This document shows, piece by piece, positions 12,164 to 21,710 of a stretch of DNA of 64,000 nucleotides. The DNA is taken from positions 197,886,935 through 197,950,934 of the forward strand of contig CP136061.1 in assembly GCA_032622095.1 (NCBI GenBank), read 5' to 3'. Every line of letters starts with the position of its first letter. Positions within the stretch are counted from its first letter, which is position 1. A program made the translations under genes and the position numbers. Below the pieces are notes generated by a model, which saw only the letters and a list, made by a program, of their open reading frames with translations, ran no database searches and was not told the DNA's origin. This DNA is from Siphonodentalium dalli. Taxonomy: Eukaryota > Mollusca > Scaphopoda > Gadilida > Siphonodentaliidae.

Positions 12164-12920
12164 TCAACGCTCGAAATTCCCATATGAATATTCATCATCC
12201 ATTGGTGCTGTTTGTTCATGACTGTTTGGGGCCTGCGAGTACCCATAGTTGTCTCCAGTATTTTGGCCACTGATATGGGCATATTCGTCAGCGTTTGAAG
12301 ATTCTGGTGAAGTGCCCGGACCGGGAAGGTGTGCGTAGCCATAGTGATCAGCGCCAGGTGCTTCCTGATTGGCTGGCTCCGGGGAACTCAATGAATAATT
12401 CAATTCATGCTGATCGCGATGTTGCGCATGATCTTGCTCAGGTTCCAATGTGAAGTAATTCCGTTCGTCTGTTCTTTCCATGGGGACTCCGTATTCATCA
12501 TATTCACAAGTATGAACAGCTTGCCCTGCGGCAGTTTCCAGCTCATATTCACTCTCTTTATCCTGTTTCGCGTCGAATTTGTTGGCGTCACCTCTGACAT
12601 CACGTCGTTGCGGCTTGACTACAGATGCCAGGAGATATTCCTTCAATGTACCGAATCCTCCCTTTTCAGAGTTATCATTCTTTGGTTGCTTGGCAACGAT
12701 ATTTCCAGCTACAGCATAAGAATAGTTGTCAGAATCAGGTGTAGAATGCTGGGTTACGCCACTTTGGTTATTTTGATTGTTGAATTCTCGTCCCGAACCT
12801 GCGTTCGAGGTCGCAGCGTGTGTAGTCTGGTTGTTATTCATTGCTGTCAGTTGGTTGTTGGCATATCCAGGATTGTCAGCCGCCGAACCAGTCGGACCAT
12901 CTATGAGACGACGTTTTCTC
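12164..12920 (-). CDS. Cytoplasmic tail exon, tyrosine-rich, with stop codon
   Basis: The exon starts after a TTTTTTACAG acceptor, completes an Arg codon and runs 251 residues to TGA. It begins RKRRLIDG. Counting from that R, tyrosines lie at 19, 66, 68, 95, 125, 140, 143, 155, 175, 193, 195, 213, 225, 227, 244 and 246. Recognisable short motifs are NPGY (16-19, an NPxY PTB/endocytic type), YGVP (143), YFTL (155), YAHL (195) and YAHI (213); the last two form a widely spaced ITAM-like pair. The rest is Asn/Gln/Ser/Glu-rich and looks disordered. No kinase or phosphatase domain is present. The product is probably an adaptor-recruiting tail, but no known family was recognised. Confidence 0.8.
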
Positions 12921-12948
12921 CTGTAAAAAAAACACTCTGTAGGTTTAA

Positions 12949-13391
12949 TGGTCACTTAATTTTCGAACCCCCAGATCATTTTATATAAAATATATGCCCT
13001 ATTATATATCATTCGAAAGAGGAAGCTCCAAAACATTGGATATTCAACTTATTCTGTGTAATAAACAGTGAAAATGTTGTTTTGTTGAGATACCGACTTG
13101 GTGTTCTGTGCTCAAATTTCAATATGTTCTATATTTTACGATACAGAGTTATTCCCCTCCACTACATTTTTAGTTTGAATTATGTTGCATTCTTGGAGCC
13201 ATAACGGGGGAAATCTTTCTACGATTTCAGCGGCTTTCTATTTCTCGATGGGCATCTTCTGAGGCACAGACATTTCAAATGGTGATGAATTATATTACTT
13301 TAAACATATTTTATGGCATAGATTGTTATTAAAACCGTATACCAAGGCACTGCAATATAGATAATATGTGACTCGAAAATTAAATGGGCCT
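12949..13391. mobile_element. MITE family 2 copy B, in the receptor intron
   Basis: TTAA (12945-12948), then TGGTCACTTAATTTTCGAAC; the right end CTCGAAAATTAAATGGGCCT precedes TTAA (13392-13395). It is the inverted counterpart of 6156-6626. It lies between the tail exon and the TM exon, 28 bp from the splice acceptor. Confidence 0.65.
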
Positions 13392-13610
13392 TTAAGTGTT
13401 ACCAACAGCCAAAGAGTGTGCGGATATCTATTTCATTCCTTAAACGAAGATGGCTCAATTGAACATAAAATGTCTATAAAATACATAATGTGGTTATAGG
13501 GACAGAATGATGTGTTCTTTGCTCTTGAACAAATTCTCTTGTTTTACCAAACTGATCGTGTTTCGGAACGCCAACAGCATACACATACGCAAATGCTAAC
13601 GATCTGTTCT
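13353..13610. repeat. 258-bp direct duplication, downstream copy
   Basis: Matches 14106-14363 over 258 bp without indels at about 97 percent. The repeat includes the end of the MITE at 12949-13391 and most of the exon at 14301-14374 with its donor. It is therefore younger than that MITE. Confidence 0.9.
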
Positions 13611-13900
13611 AAGTTCTAACTGATGACAAATAGCAGAAACATAAATAATTCCACGACATTAATAATTAAATTATCAACGTTGATGTACGTATATTCGCGG
13701 ATATTCTGATTTGGCTCATTCGAACCCGCAGCACTATTATAAATCAGTTATACCAGAAAAGACAAGAGCTGCTTCACGTGCATGTACACTTCAAGAACAA
13801 CAGTTGAAATGTAAGCCCATTAATTCAAAAGGGAAATAAGGTTCATTACACAAAGATGCGAATTCAACAGTAGCTAGATTAATATAATAATTATGCTCAC

Positions 13901-13979
13901 CGAATGACCAAGCATATGATTACACCAGCAATGACAGCGACCCCAACCAGACCACCAACTACCCCGCCTGCCACAGATC
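13901..13979 (-). CDS. Transmembrane exon
   Basis: This 79-nt exon (phase 1 in, phase 2 out; acceptor TTTATAG, donor GTGAGC) encodes SVAGGVVGGLVGVAVIAGVI plus ICLVI, about 23 uninterrupted hydrophobic residues with small-residue GxxxG spacing that could favour dimerisation. No charged residue sits inside the segment. The split Arg codon at the 3' end is completed by the tail exon, which continues with RKRR, a positive-inside stop-transfer signal, so the following exon is cytoplasmic. Both the linker exon (23227-23283) and the alternative exon at 14301-14374 end in the phase needed to join here. Confidence 0.8.
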
Positions 13980-14105
13980 CTATAAATTTTATACACAAGG
14001 ACACATTAGACTAAACGGGGTAAGTAGAATATTGAAAGAAACGAAATACTTATATATAGACGATGTATGCCTATAATTTAATATAAGTTATACCAGAAAA
14101 GACTG

Positions 14106-14363
14106 TAATATAGATAATATGTGACTCGAAAATTAAATGGGCCTTTAAGTGTTACCAACAGCCAAAGAGTGTGCGGATATCTATTTCATTCCTTAAACGA
14201 ACATGGCTCAATTGAACATAACATGTCTATAAAATACATAATGTGGTTATAGGGACAGAATGATGTGCTCATTGCTCATGAACAAATTCTCTTGTTTTAC
14301 CAAACTGATCGTGTTTCGGAACGCCAACAGCATACACATACGCAAATGCTAACGATCTGTTCT
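14106..14363. repeat. 258-bp direct duplication, upstream copy
   Basis: Counterpart of 13353-13610. It carries the complete donor side of candidate exon 14301-14374 and a 35-bp piece of MITE family 2 without the rest of the MITE. Confidence 0.9.
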
Positions 14364-14374
14364 TCCACGGAATA
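14301..14374 (-). CDS. Candidate alternative second exon (short ectodomain)
   Basis: This 74-nt exon has a TTGTTTTACAG acceptor and a G/GTAAAAC donor. With the signal-peptide exon it completes Asn and reads IPWKNRSLAFAYVYAVGVPK then HDQF, ending in phase 1, which makes Gly with the TM exon. It has no Cys and no recognised domain. Most of the exon and its donor lie in a 258-bp segment that is duplicated at 13353-13610, inside the next intron. The downstream copy lacks the original acceptor and, from the nearest AG, would hit a stop in the needed frame. Confidence 0.45.
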
Positions 14375-14445
14375 CTGTAAAACAATTGGCTGCCACACAC
14401 TTTGCTATTTTGGTTATTTCTCGATAACCTAAATTTCTTGATTAC

Positions 14446-14513
14446 TTTCCCGCTACAGAAATTACAGCAGCGACAAGTAACCACGCCAATACCGCGTGCC
14501 TAAAAATGTACAT
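14446..14513 (-). CDS. Candidate alternative first exon encoding a signal peptide
   Basis: From ATG at 14513 the minus strand reads MYIFRHAVLAWLLVAAVISV then AG before a GTAATC donor: a basic residue, a hydrophobic core of about 15 residues and a small-residue end, a good signal peptide. It ends in phase 2. The next candidate exon (14374-14301) starts in the matching phase and ends in the phase that fits the TM exon. The chain would make a membrane protein of about 325 residues with an ectodomain of only about 25. An upstream in-frame ATG lies 36 nt earlier. This could be an internal promoter of the receptor gene or a chance open segment. Confidence 0.5.
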
Positions 14514-14671
14514 GGAAATTGTTTGATTCTTCCTACCATTTAACATGAAATTTCGGTGTTGCATCATAATTCCTTCGGGTATGACTGTATTGACAATAAC
14601 CGTACTAGATGCTGCTATTCAGTGCACAAGAAACCAGACAAATCAACAAGATGGAATATTTGCAGAGATAT

Positions 14672-16817
14672 TCTGGTCGATAAACTAAAATTTTAGGGTC
14701 AACCTAGAACAAATTTGGACTAAGTTGGTTTTTATTCTATTTTTAGAAGGAATACCTCCTCTGTAACATATCCAAAATCCGCTAAAATTCGATTTGAGCA
14801 TTTTTTGTAATCCAAGATGGCGTCCACGATAGCAGTTGTCGAACAATTCTGAATTATGTGGTGGGTGTACCATCTAATACCGAATTAGCAATAAAATACA
14901 GTACGCACAAACAATGCTTTGTCGTAAACCGTATCGGTAGGATGTCTGTCCAAAATGGCAGCCAAATTGGACAAAATCTGATGCAAATTACAATTTGTGG
15001 AAAATTGAATAGCTAGTCCGACAAGAGTGAATACGCCCTCGAATTATTAATAGATGTACGAATATCGCTCTAATGCATCTCGTCAGAGAGCAAGCCAAAG
15101 CAGGATATCATACAACGGTTCAATCTGGACTTTTTGGGCACACAGAAACAGAAAAATAACGCAGTTTTATCTGTACTGTTTATCGCGAATCATGTGATAT
15201 ATGTGTAAATACACAGTGAAATGAGATTTAATAGGGATGTATTGATTCTAAGACATTTTCTAGAAACCGAAATATATGTACCCAGAGCAGACTCACAATG
15301 TGACAGAACATCATTTATTTTTAAATCTACAACATCAAACCTGTCAATATTCACTACAAAAGAATAGTGTGTGAGCTATTCACAGAGTAGCGGGTAAAAT
15401 ATGTAAATAATATAGTCCGTGTCTTAAAATAATAGTCATAGTTGCCTCCAGTCAATTGATGAAACGTGCATATTTCGCTTTTATCACATTAATGCATGGT
15501 GGTATACTATGAACGCAAACTATCAAAATACAAAGGTGTACCATAGACTGTCTTCAATAAATTCTCAACTTAACCAAAATTGGCTACATACTCTGTGGCA
15601 GAGACTGTCTTTATACCTGGAAATAAAATGTGCTTATATTCCATAAGGCCATATATACGGGAAACGTACTACGTTTTCTGCAACTGCATCACTGCGCTTA
15701 ACCCATCTCCATAATGTTACACATACCTGATACAAACAAACCCATATATATCATCATTGGGTGGATGGTCAACGCAGAAATAATAGCTTTAATCGCTGAT
15801 GACCTGATATTTATCTCAAGTACGTGGGTGACAATGGCAAGATATTTTAAAACAAGATGTTGAAAACTAAGATTGTGCATTGCATTTTAGCATATTTTCA
15901 TTGCTAAGTGCCGACTGAAGCAATCTGAACAAAATTGTTTACTAAGAAACCGGTTTGGTGGCAGCATAAAAAAAATTGGTCTTAAATAAAATGTACAATG
16001 TATCGTATCTTCGATCTGGTGATATGGTGTGCTAATCTAAGAGAGGAGTTTTTCTTTACAATAAAATCAACATTACGACATACTGTATGGTTTATTATCA
16101 CAGAGAGTGTTGAAAATTTCAGAGATGTAACTATTATTTACACCGCAAGCGTGTGTTCTTCATTTTCAGCGTTAAATTCAATAATTAACCACAAACCCAA
16201 ACGAAACTACCACGCACTTTTCGGCGAAACATTACTTCGTGTGTTGCATGCCCGCAATAATTTTTGTTTGACCCGACTGTTAGATGTATTCTAAAACACA
16301 AACTTTAAATACGTAAATCATTGGGATTACCTGAGTTGTAGTGACCCATGAATCCGTCATATGGATATATGTTAATGATATGTGTACCTTTAAAGATATT
16401 TAACAACATACTTGTAAATTACCAGTACGTATTTTAACTTCTATGTGGTTATCCAATATGTTGCTTTCATCGTAGCATTGCTTGGAGTTGCGGCCATTTT
16501 GACAGCCATTTCATGGCCGCGATTGTACTATTTTCTGTCTTGTCACTCTATTCGTTCCCGTACTCTAATTTCACACACACGGGTATATATCGGACGGAGG
16601 AGTAAGGCGTGCTAGTGTCGCCGATGAGGGATATGTGTAGAAAACCCTACGTCACAATGCCGGAAAAATGGCATTTTAAATCGCTGTAAAATTAATTGCT
16701 GGTTTTAGCGGATTTTGGATATGTTATAGAGGATACAGTGTATGTTCCTCTACAAAATTAAATAAAAACCAACTTAGTCAAAAAAGTTTGCTAGGTCAAA
16801 CCTTTTATCGACCAGAC
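14672..16817. mobile_element. 2.1 kb element with about 120-bp inverted ends
   Basis: TTCTGGTCGATAAA at 14671 and its inverted form TTTATCGACCAGA near 16804 begin arms that match over about 120 bp (14672-14795 against 16695-16817), including GTTTTTATT and CATATCCAAAATCCGCTAAA. The interior has no recognised transposase, so it is non-autonomous or decayed. Second-order inverted matches around AAAATGGC occur near 14955 and 16500. Confidence 0.65.
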
Positions 16818-17052
16818 TAAGAAACGAAACACGGGAATTAAATCTAACAATGGTTTGTGTCACCGACTGCTGTCCGGTTCCATGCGACGCGTGATCAGTT
16901 GCGACAAGCCAATTAAACATTCTGAATTGCCGACACGACTATATCAACTTCACGTGCCTTTTTCGTCTGAAATAGTCTCAATGTTGTTTGCTCATTATAC
17001 TTCCAACTTCTACTTTTGGTGGTTTTTTTTTGTGAAATGACGGATTAAATTA

Positions 17053-17195
17053 TAAGAAATAACTCTTGTTTCGATTAACTTATGACTTATAACAGAAAAG
17101 TTTGATGATAATTTTTTCCACGCGCGTTATAGAATTTTCTTCAAACTTTTCGGTTATAACTGCATAACCTTAATCGAAACATGGGTTATTTCTTA
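17053..17195. mobile_element. Hairpin MITE, 143 bp
   Basis: The left arm TAAGAAATAACTCTTGTTTC and the inverted right arm ending GGTTATTTCTTA match over about 63 bp with few mismatches. Nearly the whole element folds back. No coding capacity. 17196-17860 holds only an unrecognised 149-codon open frame (17392-17841). Confidence 0.75.
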
Positions 17196-17862
17196 AATGG
17201 AATAATTGTTGAGTGGATAGAAATTACCACTTAACATAAATGGTCGTTTTTCGACAGCAGCTGACAATAAAGAGCTGTCGCCGACGTGTATGTCCTGATA
17301 TGATAAACTAGATAAAGTTTCGGTAGAAAGTTAAAAACTGGCCACATGGGGCGTGTCGTTAAAAACGAGCAACATATAAATTAAAATATATATGAATTTA
17401 AACCGATCGCGCCTCTTTAAAAAACGCATCGCTATACATATCATAAGTAACAAGGGAGATAACAAAATCGAATACCTCCTCACTTTTAACGGTCACAAAT
17501 CACAAACGCCTGAACCGATTCAACCGATTCTTAAAATTTCAATGCCAATCGATCGAGTAAGGGTTATATTTTCCAATTATGAACACAACTATAGGGTCAA
17601 ACTTCGAACACGGACGCTGAACAAACGTTCACGGAGAGTATCGGCAGCTGGGTCCCTCTTTAGCACAGGAGAACATATACAAGCTCAATATTTATCGATA
17701 AAAACACTTCTTGGTATATATATCGACAGAACTAATGTTATTCTGCCCAAATCCGTCGCATATTTGAATCCAATTCGCCACCCCTTTCCTGTATCTGGCA
17801 ATAATTACAAAGCGACTTCGGAGTACACAAATTGCGCGTGATGCCGGTTTAACCAATCAACG

Positions 17863-18719
17863 ATGAGTAGCCTCAGTTATTATATATACGAACCATTCAC
17901 AATCAGAAGTTTGAACATCGGTGGATGTGAAATTGAGCCTACAACGTGTGCGAAAAATCTTGGTGTCAACATTTCTAATTCGTTATCCATGGACGCTCAA
18001 GTACAACACATTTCCCGTACCATACTAATTGAACTTATGCGCCTTAGTCGTCTTCGTCCATACTTAACAATGCCTGCGGCGAAAAAGGTTGCTTCTTGTA
18101 ATATTATGTCAAGATTGGACTATTGCAATGCGCTTTTCGTGGGAAGTTCACAAGAACAATTAAGTCGTCTGCAACGTCTACAGAACTCATGATCAGCCGC
18201 GAGGATTGTAGTGCGTGTTCCGAAATCAACCCATGTCTCTCCAATTTTGAAAAACCTACATTGGCTCCCAGTGCGCGCATTAATTGATTTCAAGTTAGCA
18301 ACGTTCTGCTATCGTTACTTTAATTCATCTGCACCAGCATATATCTCGGACATTCTTACGTTGTATGTACCAGGCCGTGATAACCTCCGTTCAAAGGAAA
18401 AACAGCTTCTGGCTGTTCACATGGGTAAATATAAGAAAATTGAACGTCGTCTGTTTACACACGCCGCACCAAGTGTCTGGAACTCCATCCCTCTCGACAT
18501 TCGTCGTTCGCACTCTATCGACATCTTCAAGCAACGACTTAAGACGCACCTGTTCAATATTTACCCGCACACACAACTAGCCGTAGATAGCAACATTGCA
18601 TCATTCTCCGTATCCATTGATAGTAAATATTCTATTGTCTCTACATGTATATAACCTGCATATAGAGCCCCAAGCGCTTCGAGCTACACCAGGAATGAAG
18701 CGCTATACAAATGCTATAT

Positions 18720-18735
<16 letters not shown>
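17863..18735 (+). mobile_element. L2/CR1-type LINE 3' end
   Basis: RT C-terminal landmarks are CAKNLGVNISNSLSMDAQVQ, MSRLDYCNALFVGS, LQRLQNS, then after a stop at 18190 LKNLHWLPVRALIDFKLATF, LTLYVPGRDNLRS, APSVWNSIPLDIRRS and FKQRLKTHLFNI. The 3' UTR has GAAGCGCTATACAAATGCTA and a (TTA)n tail. The in-frame stop in the middle marks it as dead. Its sister copy at 7097-8070 lies on the other strand. Confidence 0.85.
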
Positions 18736-18816
<81 letters not shown>

Positions 18817-18823
18817 CTCTCTT
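18734..18823. repeat. (TA)n microsatellite followed by (CT)n
   Basis: About 78 bp of pure TA, then CTCTCTCTCT, directly after the LINE tail. 18824-19202 contains CA/CACA-rich low-complexity sequence and no gene. Confidence 0.95.
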
Positions 18824-19202
18824 TTTATTGTCCTCCATTGGTGGAGGGTTGTTATATAATATAAATACAGTTTATCACAGTAGCATCACAAAAGCAAACA
18901 TATACAAATACTGACATGGACAAAATGTTACATAATAACAAGGAAATATCCAAAATATTTACAGTTAGTTTTGGCACGCACAAAATGCGAAGTCGCATAT
19001 GTATACCGCAATCACACAGAGACATCCACTAACATTGACACATATACACCTGGTATACCCAGCATCACACACATTCTCTCACACTCTCTCATAAAAACAC
19101 ACCGACATACTCACGCACACACATGTTAACCACTCAGACAGACATTCTCACAAAAAGAACAGATGAGATAATACTACATGCACTAGCTGCTTCTATTGGT
19201 GG

Positions 19203-19836
19203 TTATACATAAATTGTTTGTTGATCAGGTATAATGGTATCCGAATAACGGCCATCATGTTGAAGGTGGAAGTAATACCATAGTTTTATGTTCGCTTTTG
19301 CAAAGAATCGTAAGACGAAATGAAAAGAGTTAGTTCCATCTTCAAGAACTTCAGAGGGAACTTTCCCAAAAATAATGCTAGTTGCGAGCACCTAGGAATA
19401 TGAAGACGTTTATTCCGAATGTGTTGATGATATCACACCAAATTGCGTTGCGTGCATTTGCAATAGATGCACATTCTGCGAGGTACTCGTGTAAGTTGTA
19501 TTTATGTAAAACATGGACTATATCTGCAACGAATGATTTCTGATTACAACATAATTCAATAATATAGCTGTGCAATCTCATCAGGAATAACCTTTTGACA
19601 GTTTTACAAACATCAAGCCTACACAAGGTAGCATATAGACTCAGCTTTCTTTTGTCGATGGATGATGTAAGTTCACTGCAACCTACAAGACCCTGTACAA
19701 AACATGTGCGAGTATGTGTCGGAAAACCTTGCATATTTTTGAGACAGAAGCGGTGAGCCTTTTCGAGAAAGGTATAATCAGTATAAGACAAGCCCCATAT
19801 TAGCTCGCTACCGTACAGGGCCTTGGGGATCACAAT
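19203..19836 (-). pseudogene. LINE ORF2 C-terminal part, left half of split copy
   Basis: Minus strand reads IVIPKALYGSELIWGLSYTD, LEKAHRFCLKNMQGFPTHTR, LVGCSELTSSIDKRKLSLYA and LCRLDVCKTVKRLF, all landmarks of the region after the RT fingers. The end (IIFGKVPSEVLED onward at 19203-19391) is in a shifted frame. The 5' half continues at 21480-21710 after the inserted element. The same family is present at 30052-30540. Confidence 0.8.
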
Positions 19837-20024
19837 TGATGATACCCACCCCAGTTGGTTGTAGTCTAGACAGTTTGACCTATCTGCGGTACTCCCGTTG
19901 GAGTTTGACCTATATTCTCCGCCCACGCGTCGGTCTATTTGTACCGGTTGGACATGTCCGGACACCTGGTGAGATCAATGAAATTAATAAAGAAAACCAT
20001 AAAAACATAGGCATTCGAGAAGAC

Positions 20025-20580
20025 ATGTCGTACCCTTGCAATGACTGTGGGCTTTTGTTCGAAGATCAGCATGATGTCCAGAGACACGTAAAAAAACTGG
20101 TGTCAAGAAAATAAGTTAAAACGAAAATTATCTGAGGACACGGATGATAGTCAGAATAAGAAAATTAAATCGAATGAAGATGAATACTTCAAAAGTTTGT
20201 GTGATGAGAGTAGAGATAAAGCACAAGAAGCATGGAGTGATAACGTGGAAACGTATATGGAAAATGGCTCGACAGAAAAAGAGGCAAAAGTACAAGCTGA
20301 CAAGGACCTTAAAAGTACAGATCTTAAAACTGAAGGCATGAGGCTATTTATGAATGTTTATGCTTGGACAATAATAAAGAATATGTGGCTGCGCAATGGT
20401 ACTCTGCACAACAGTGTCATGGATAAAGTGGAGAAATATATGAAGAATGGTTTTGAAGATCGTGATGCAGTGAAAATGTCAATATTAAAGTACAGACCAT
20501 TGCTAGAAAAGTTCATGGACGAAACAAATGACACATCTGACGAAAGTGATGACAATTCGGACGAAAGTGACTGTGAATAG
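20025..20580 (+). CDS. C2HC zinc-finger / acidic-tail protein carried by the long-TIR element (one frameshift)
   Basis: ATG at 20025 starts MSYPCNDCGLLFEDQHDVQR then HVKK. In a run of seven A (20090-20096) the frame shifts. One frame ends at 20114; the other continues WCQENKLKRKLSED and runs to TAG at 20580. The continued frame completes a C-x2-C-x13-H-x4-C finger, followed by a basic KRK...KKIK patch, a helical charged region with EKYMKNGFEDRDAV and KYRPLLEKFM, and an acidic tail (DESDDNSDESDCE). I recognise the style as a repeated ORF of invertebrate mobile elements but cannot name the family. It is total about 185 residues; one A too many would explain the break. Confidence 0.6.
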
Positions 20581-20714
20581 TTAATATAATAAATTGTACT
20601 ATGTACTACTTGTCATGTTATTTTCTCTTTTTTCCCTCGCTCACTTGCTTTTTTCAGTGGCGCTCACCACCGTACCCCCATAGCTTTCCGATGAATGGAA
20701 ACAGGATTATGTAG

Positions 20715-20818
20715 TTGCCGCCGCCGCCGTCGCCGCCGGCGCCGGCGCCGCCGCCGGCCGCGCCATGCGCATTACGACCGCCGCCGCCGCCGCCGCCGCC
20801 ACCGCCGGCGGCGGCTGG
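20715..20818. repeat. (CCG)n-rich segment, very GC-rich
   Basis: A 100-bp block of CCG/GCC triplets inside AT-rich DNA, within the long-TIR element. It is followed at 20819-20858 by a piece of the piggyBac-like MITE (CGCATATATAAGAGAATGCA), so another insertion took place here. Confidence 0.9.
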
Positions 20819-20924
20819 TCGACTCGCATATATAAGAGAATGCATTGGCACAGGATAAAAAAAATCCCGACTTCCGACTGGATTTGATATAGCGGGTCAC
20901 ATTTATGACTAAATCCTGAATTTT

Positions 20925-21262
20925 GTTTAATTTTTGAAGTTTTTTGAAATTTGTTAAATTTGTTAAATTTGTGAAATTTGTGAAATTTGTGAAGTTTTTG
21001 AAGTTTTGGAATTTTTTTTAAGTTTTTTAAGTTTTTCGAAATTTTTGAAATTTTGTAAGTTTTTGAAATTTTTGAACTTTTTGAAATTTTTGAACTTTTT
21101 GAAATATTTGAACTTTTTGAACTTTTTGAAGTTTTCAATGCGAGTGTCACTTTAACATTATCCCACAGTGTGCGCCATGCGTTACTTTAACATTCATCCA
21201 TAGTGAGTGTCACTTTAATAATCATCCCCAGTGAGAGCCTAGTGTCCCTTTAACATTAAAGA
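20925..21262. repeat. TTTTTGAA-type microsatellite followed by about 35-bp repeats
   Basis: 20925-21137 is an array of variants of TTTTTGAA and TTTGTGAAA. 21139-21262 holds four copies of a unit with AGTGAGTGTCACTTTAACAT. Both lie inside the long-TIR element, just before its right TIR. Confidence 0.85.
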
Positions 21263-21479
21263 CTGAAGCTACCCCACCGAGATCATCACGTGATATACAT
21301 GTAGATAATATACCATTCATATGGAGAAGTCTGGATATAACCAGCGGGTCATGTCCGGACATGTCCAACCGGTACAAATAGACCGACGCGTGGGCGGAGA
21401 ATATAGGTCAAACTCCAACGGGAGTACTGCAGATAGGTCAAACTGTCTAGACTACAACCAACTGGGGTGGGTATCATCA

Positions 21480-21710
21480 CACAATTGACTTATATATTTT
21501 AAGACAGCTGTCTGGAGTTATGCCTCCAGCATAAACGCCTGCATTCGTCAAGGATAGATAGGTCCCTCTAAGTTTTGTGCAAACACTGTTGACCAGTTTA
21601 GAATTGAAGCTAAATGTTTCTATATTGATGCCCAAGTGTTTTCCAGACGAGACTTCTTCGATAATGGTATTGCCAAATTGCCATGAACGCGGTTCACACT
21701 AATTATGTCC
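21480..21710 (-). pseudogene. LINE ORF2, right half of split copy
   Basis: Minus strand reads SWQFGNTIIEEVSSGKHLGI, KLRGTYLSLTNAGVYAGGIT and PDSCLKIYKSIV. Joined to 19836 with one copy of CACAAT it gives KIYKSIVIPKALYGSEL without a break, which is the canonical LINE order (HLG block, then PKALYGSE). Upstream of about 21700 the frame decays. Confidence 0.8.

Larger units (their letters stand above)
19837..21479 (+). mobile_element. Long-TIR element (1643 bp) with 6-bp target duplication, Polinton-like ends
   Basis: TIRs of 128 bp (19837-19964 and 21352-21479) start TGATGATACCCACC and differ by about one base. Both flanks are CACAAT (19831-19836 and 21480-21485), a 6-bp duplication. Removing the element restores the LINE reading frame. 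5'-TG...CA-3' ends and a 6-bp duplication are properties of retroviral-type integrases, as in Polintons. No integrase or polymerase is present, so the copy is non-autonomous. The body holds one zinc-finger ORF and several simple repeats. Confidence 0.8.

Noticed and set aside
12407-12988. 193-codon plus-strand open frame over the tail exon
   Set aside because: It is the antisense shadow of the cytoplasmic tail, which has better composition, motifs and splice support.
17392-17841. 149-codon frame upstream of the L2 copy
   Set aside because: No match to L2 protein order and no recognised domain; may be chance.
18596-18914. Open frames through the (TA)n tract
   Set aside because: They encode only alternating Ile/Tyr from a microsatellite.
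20654-21150. Gly/Ala-rich and Lys/Ser-rich frames on the minus strand
   Set aside because: Products of the CCG and TTTTTGAA repeats.
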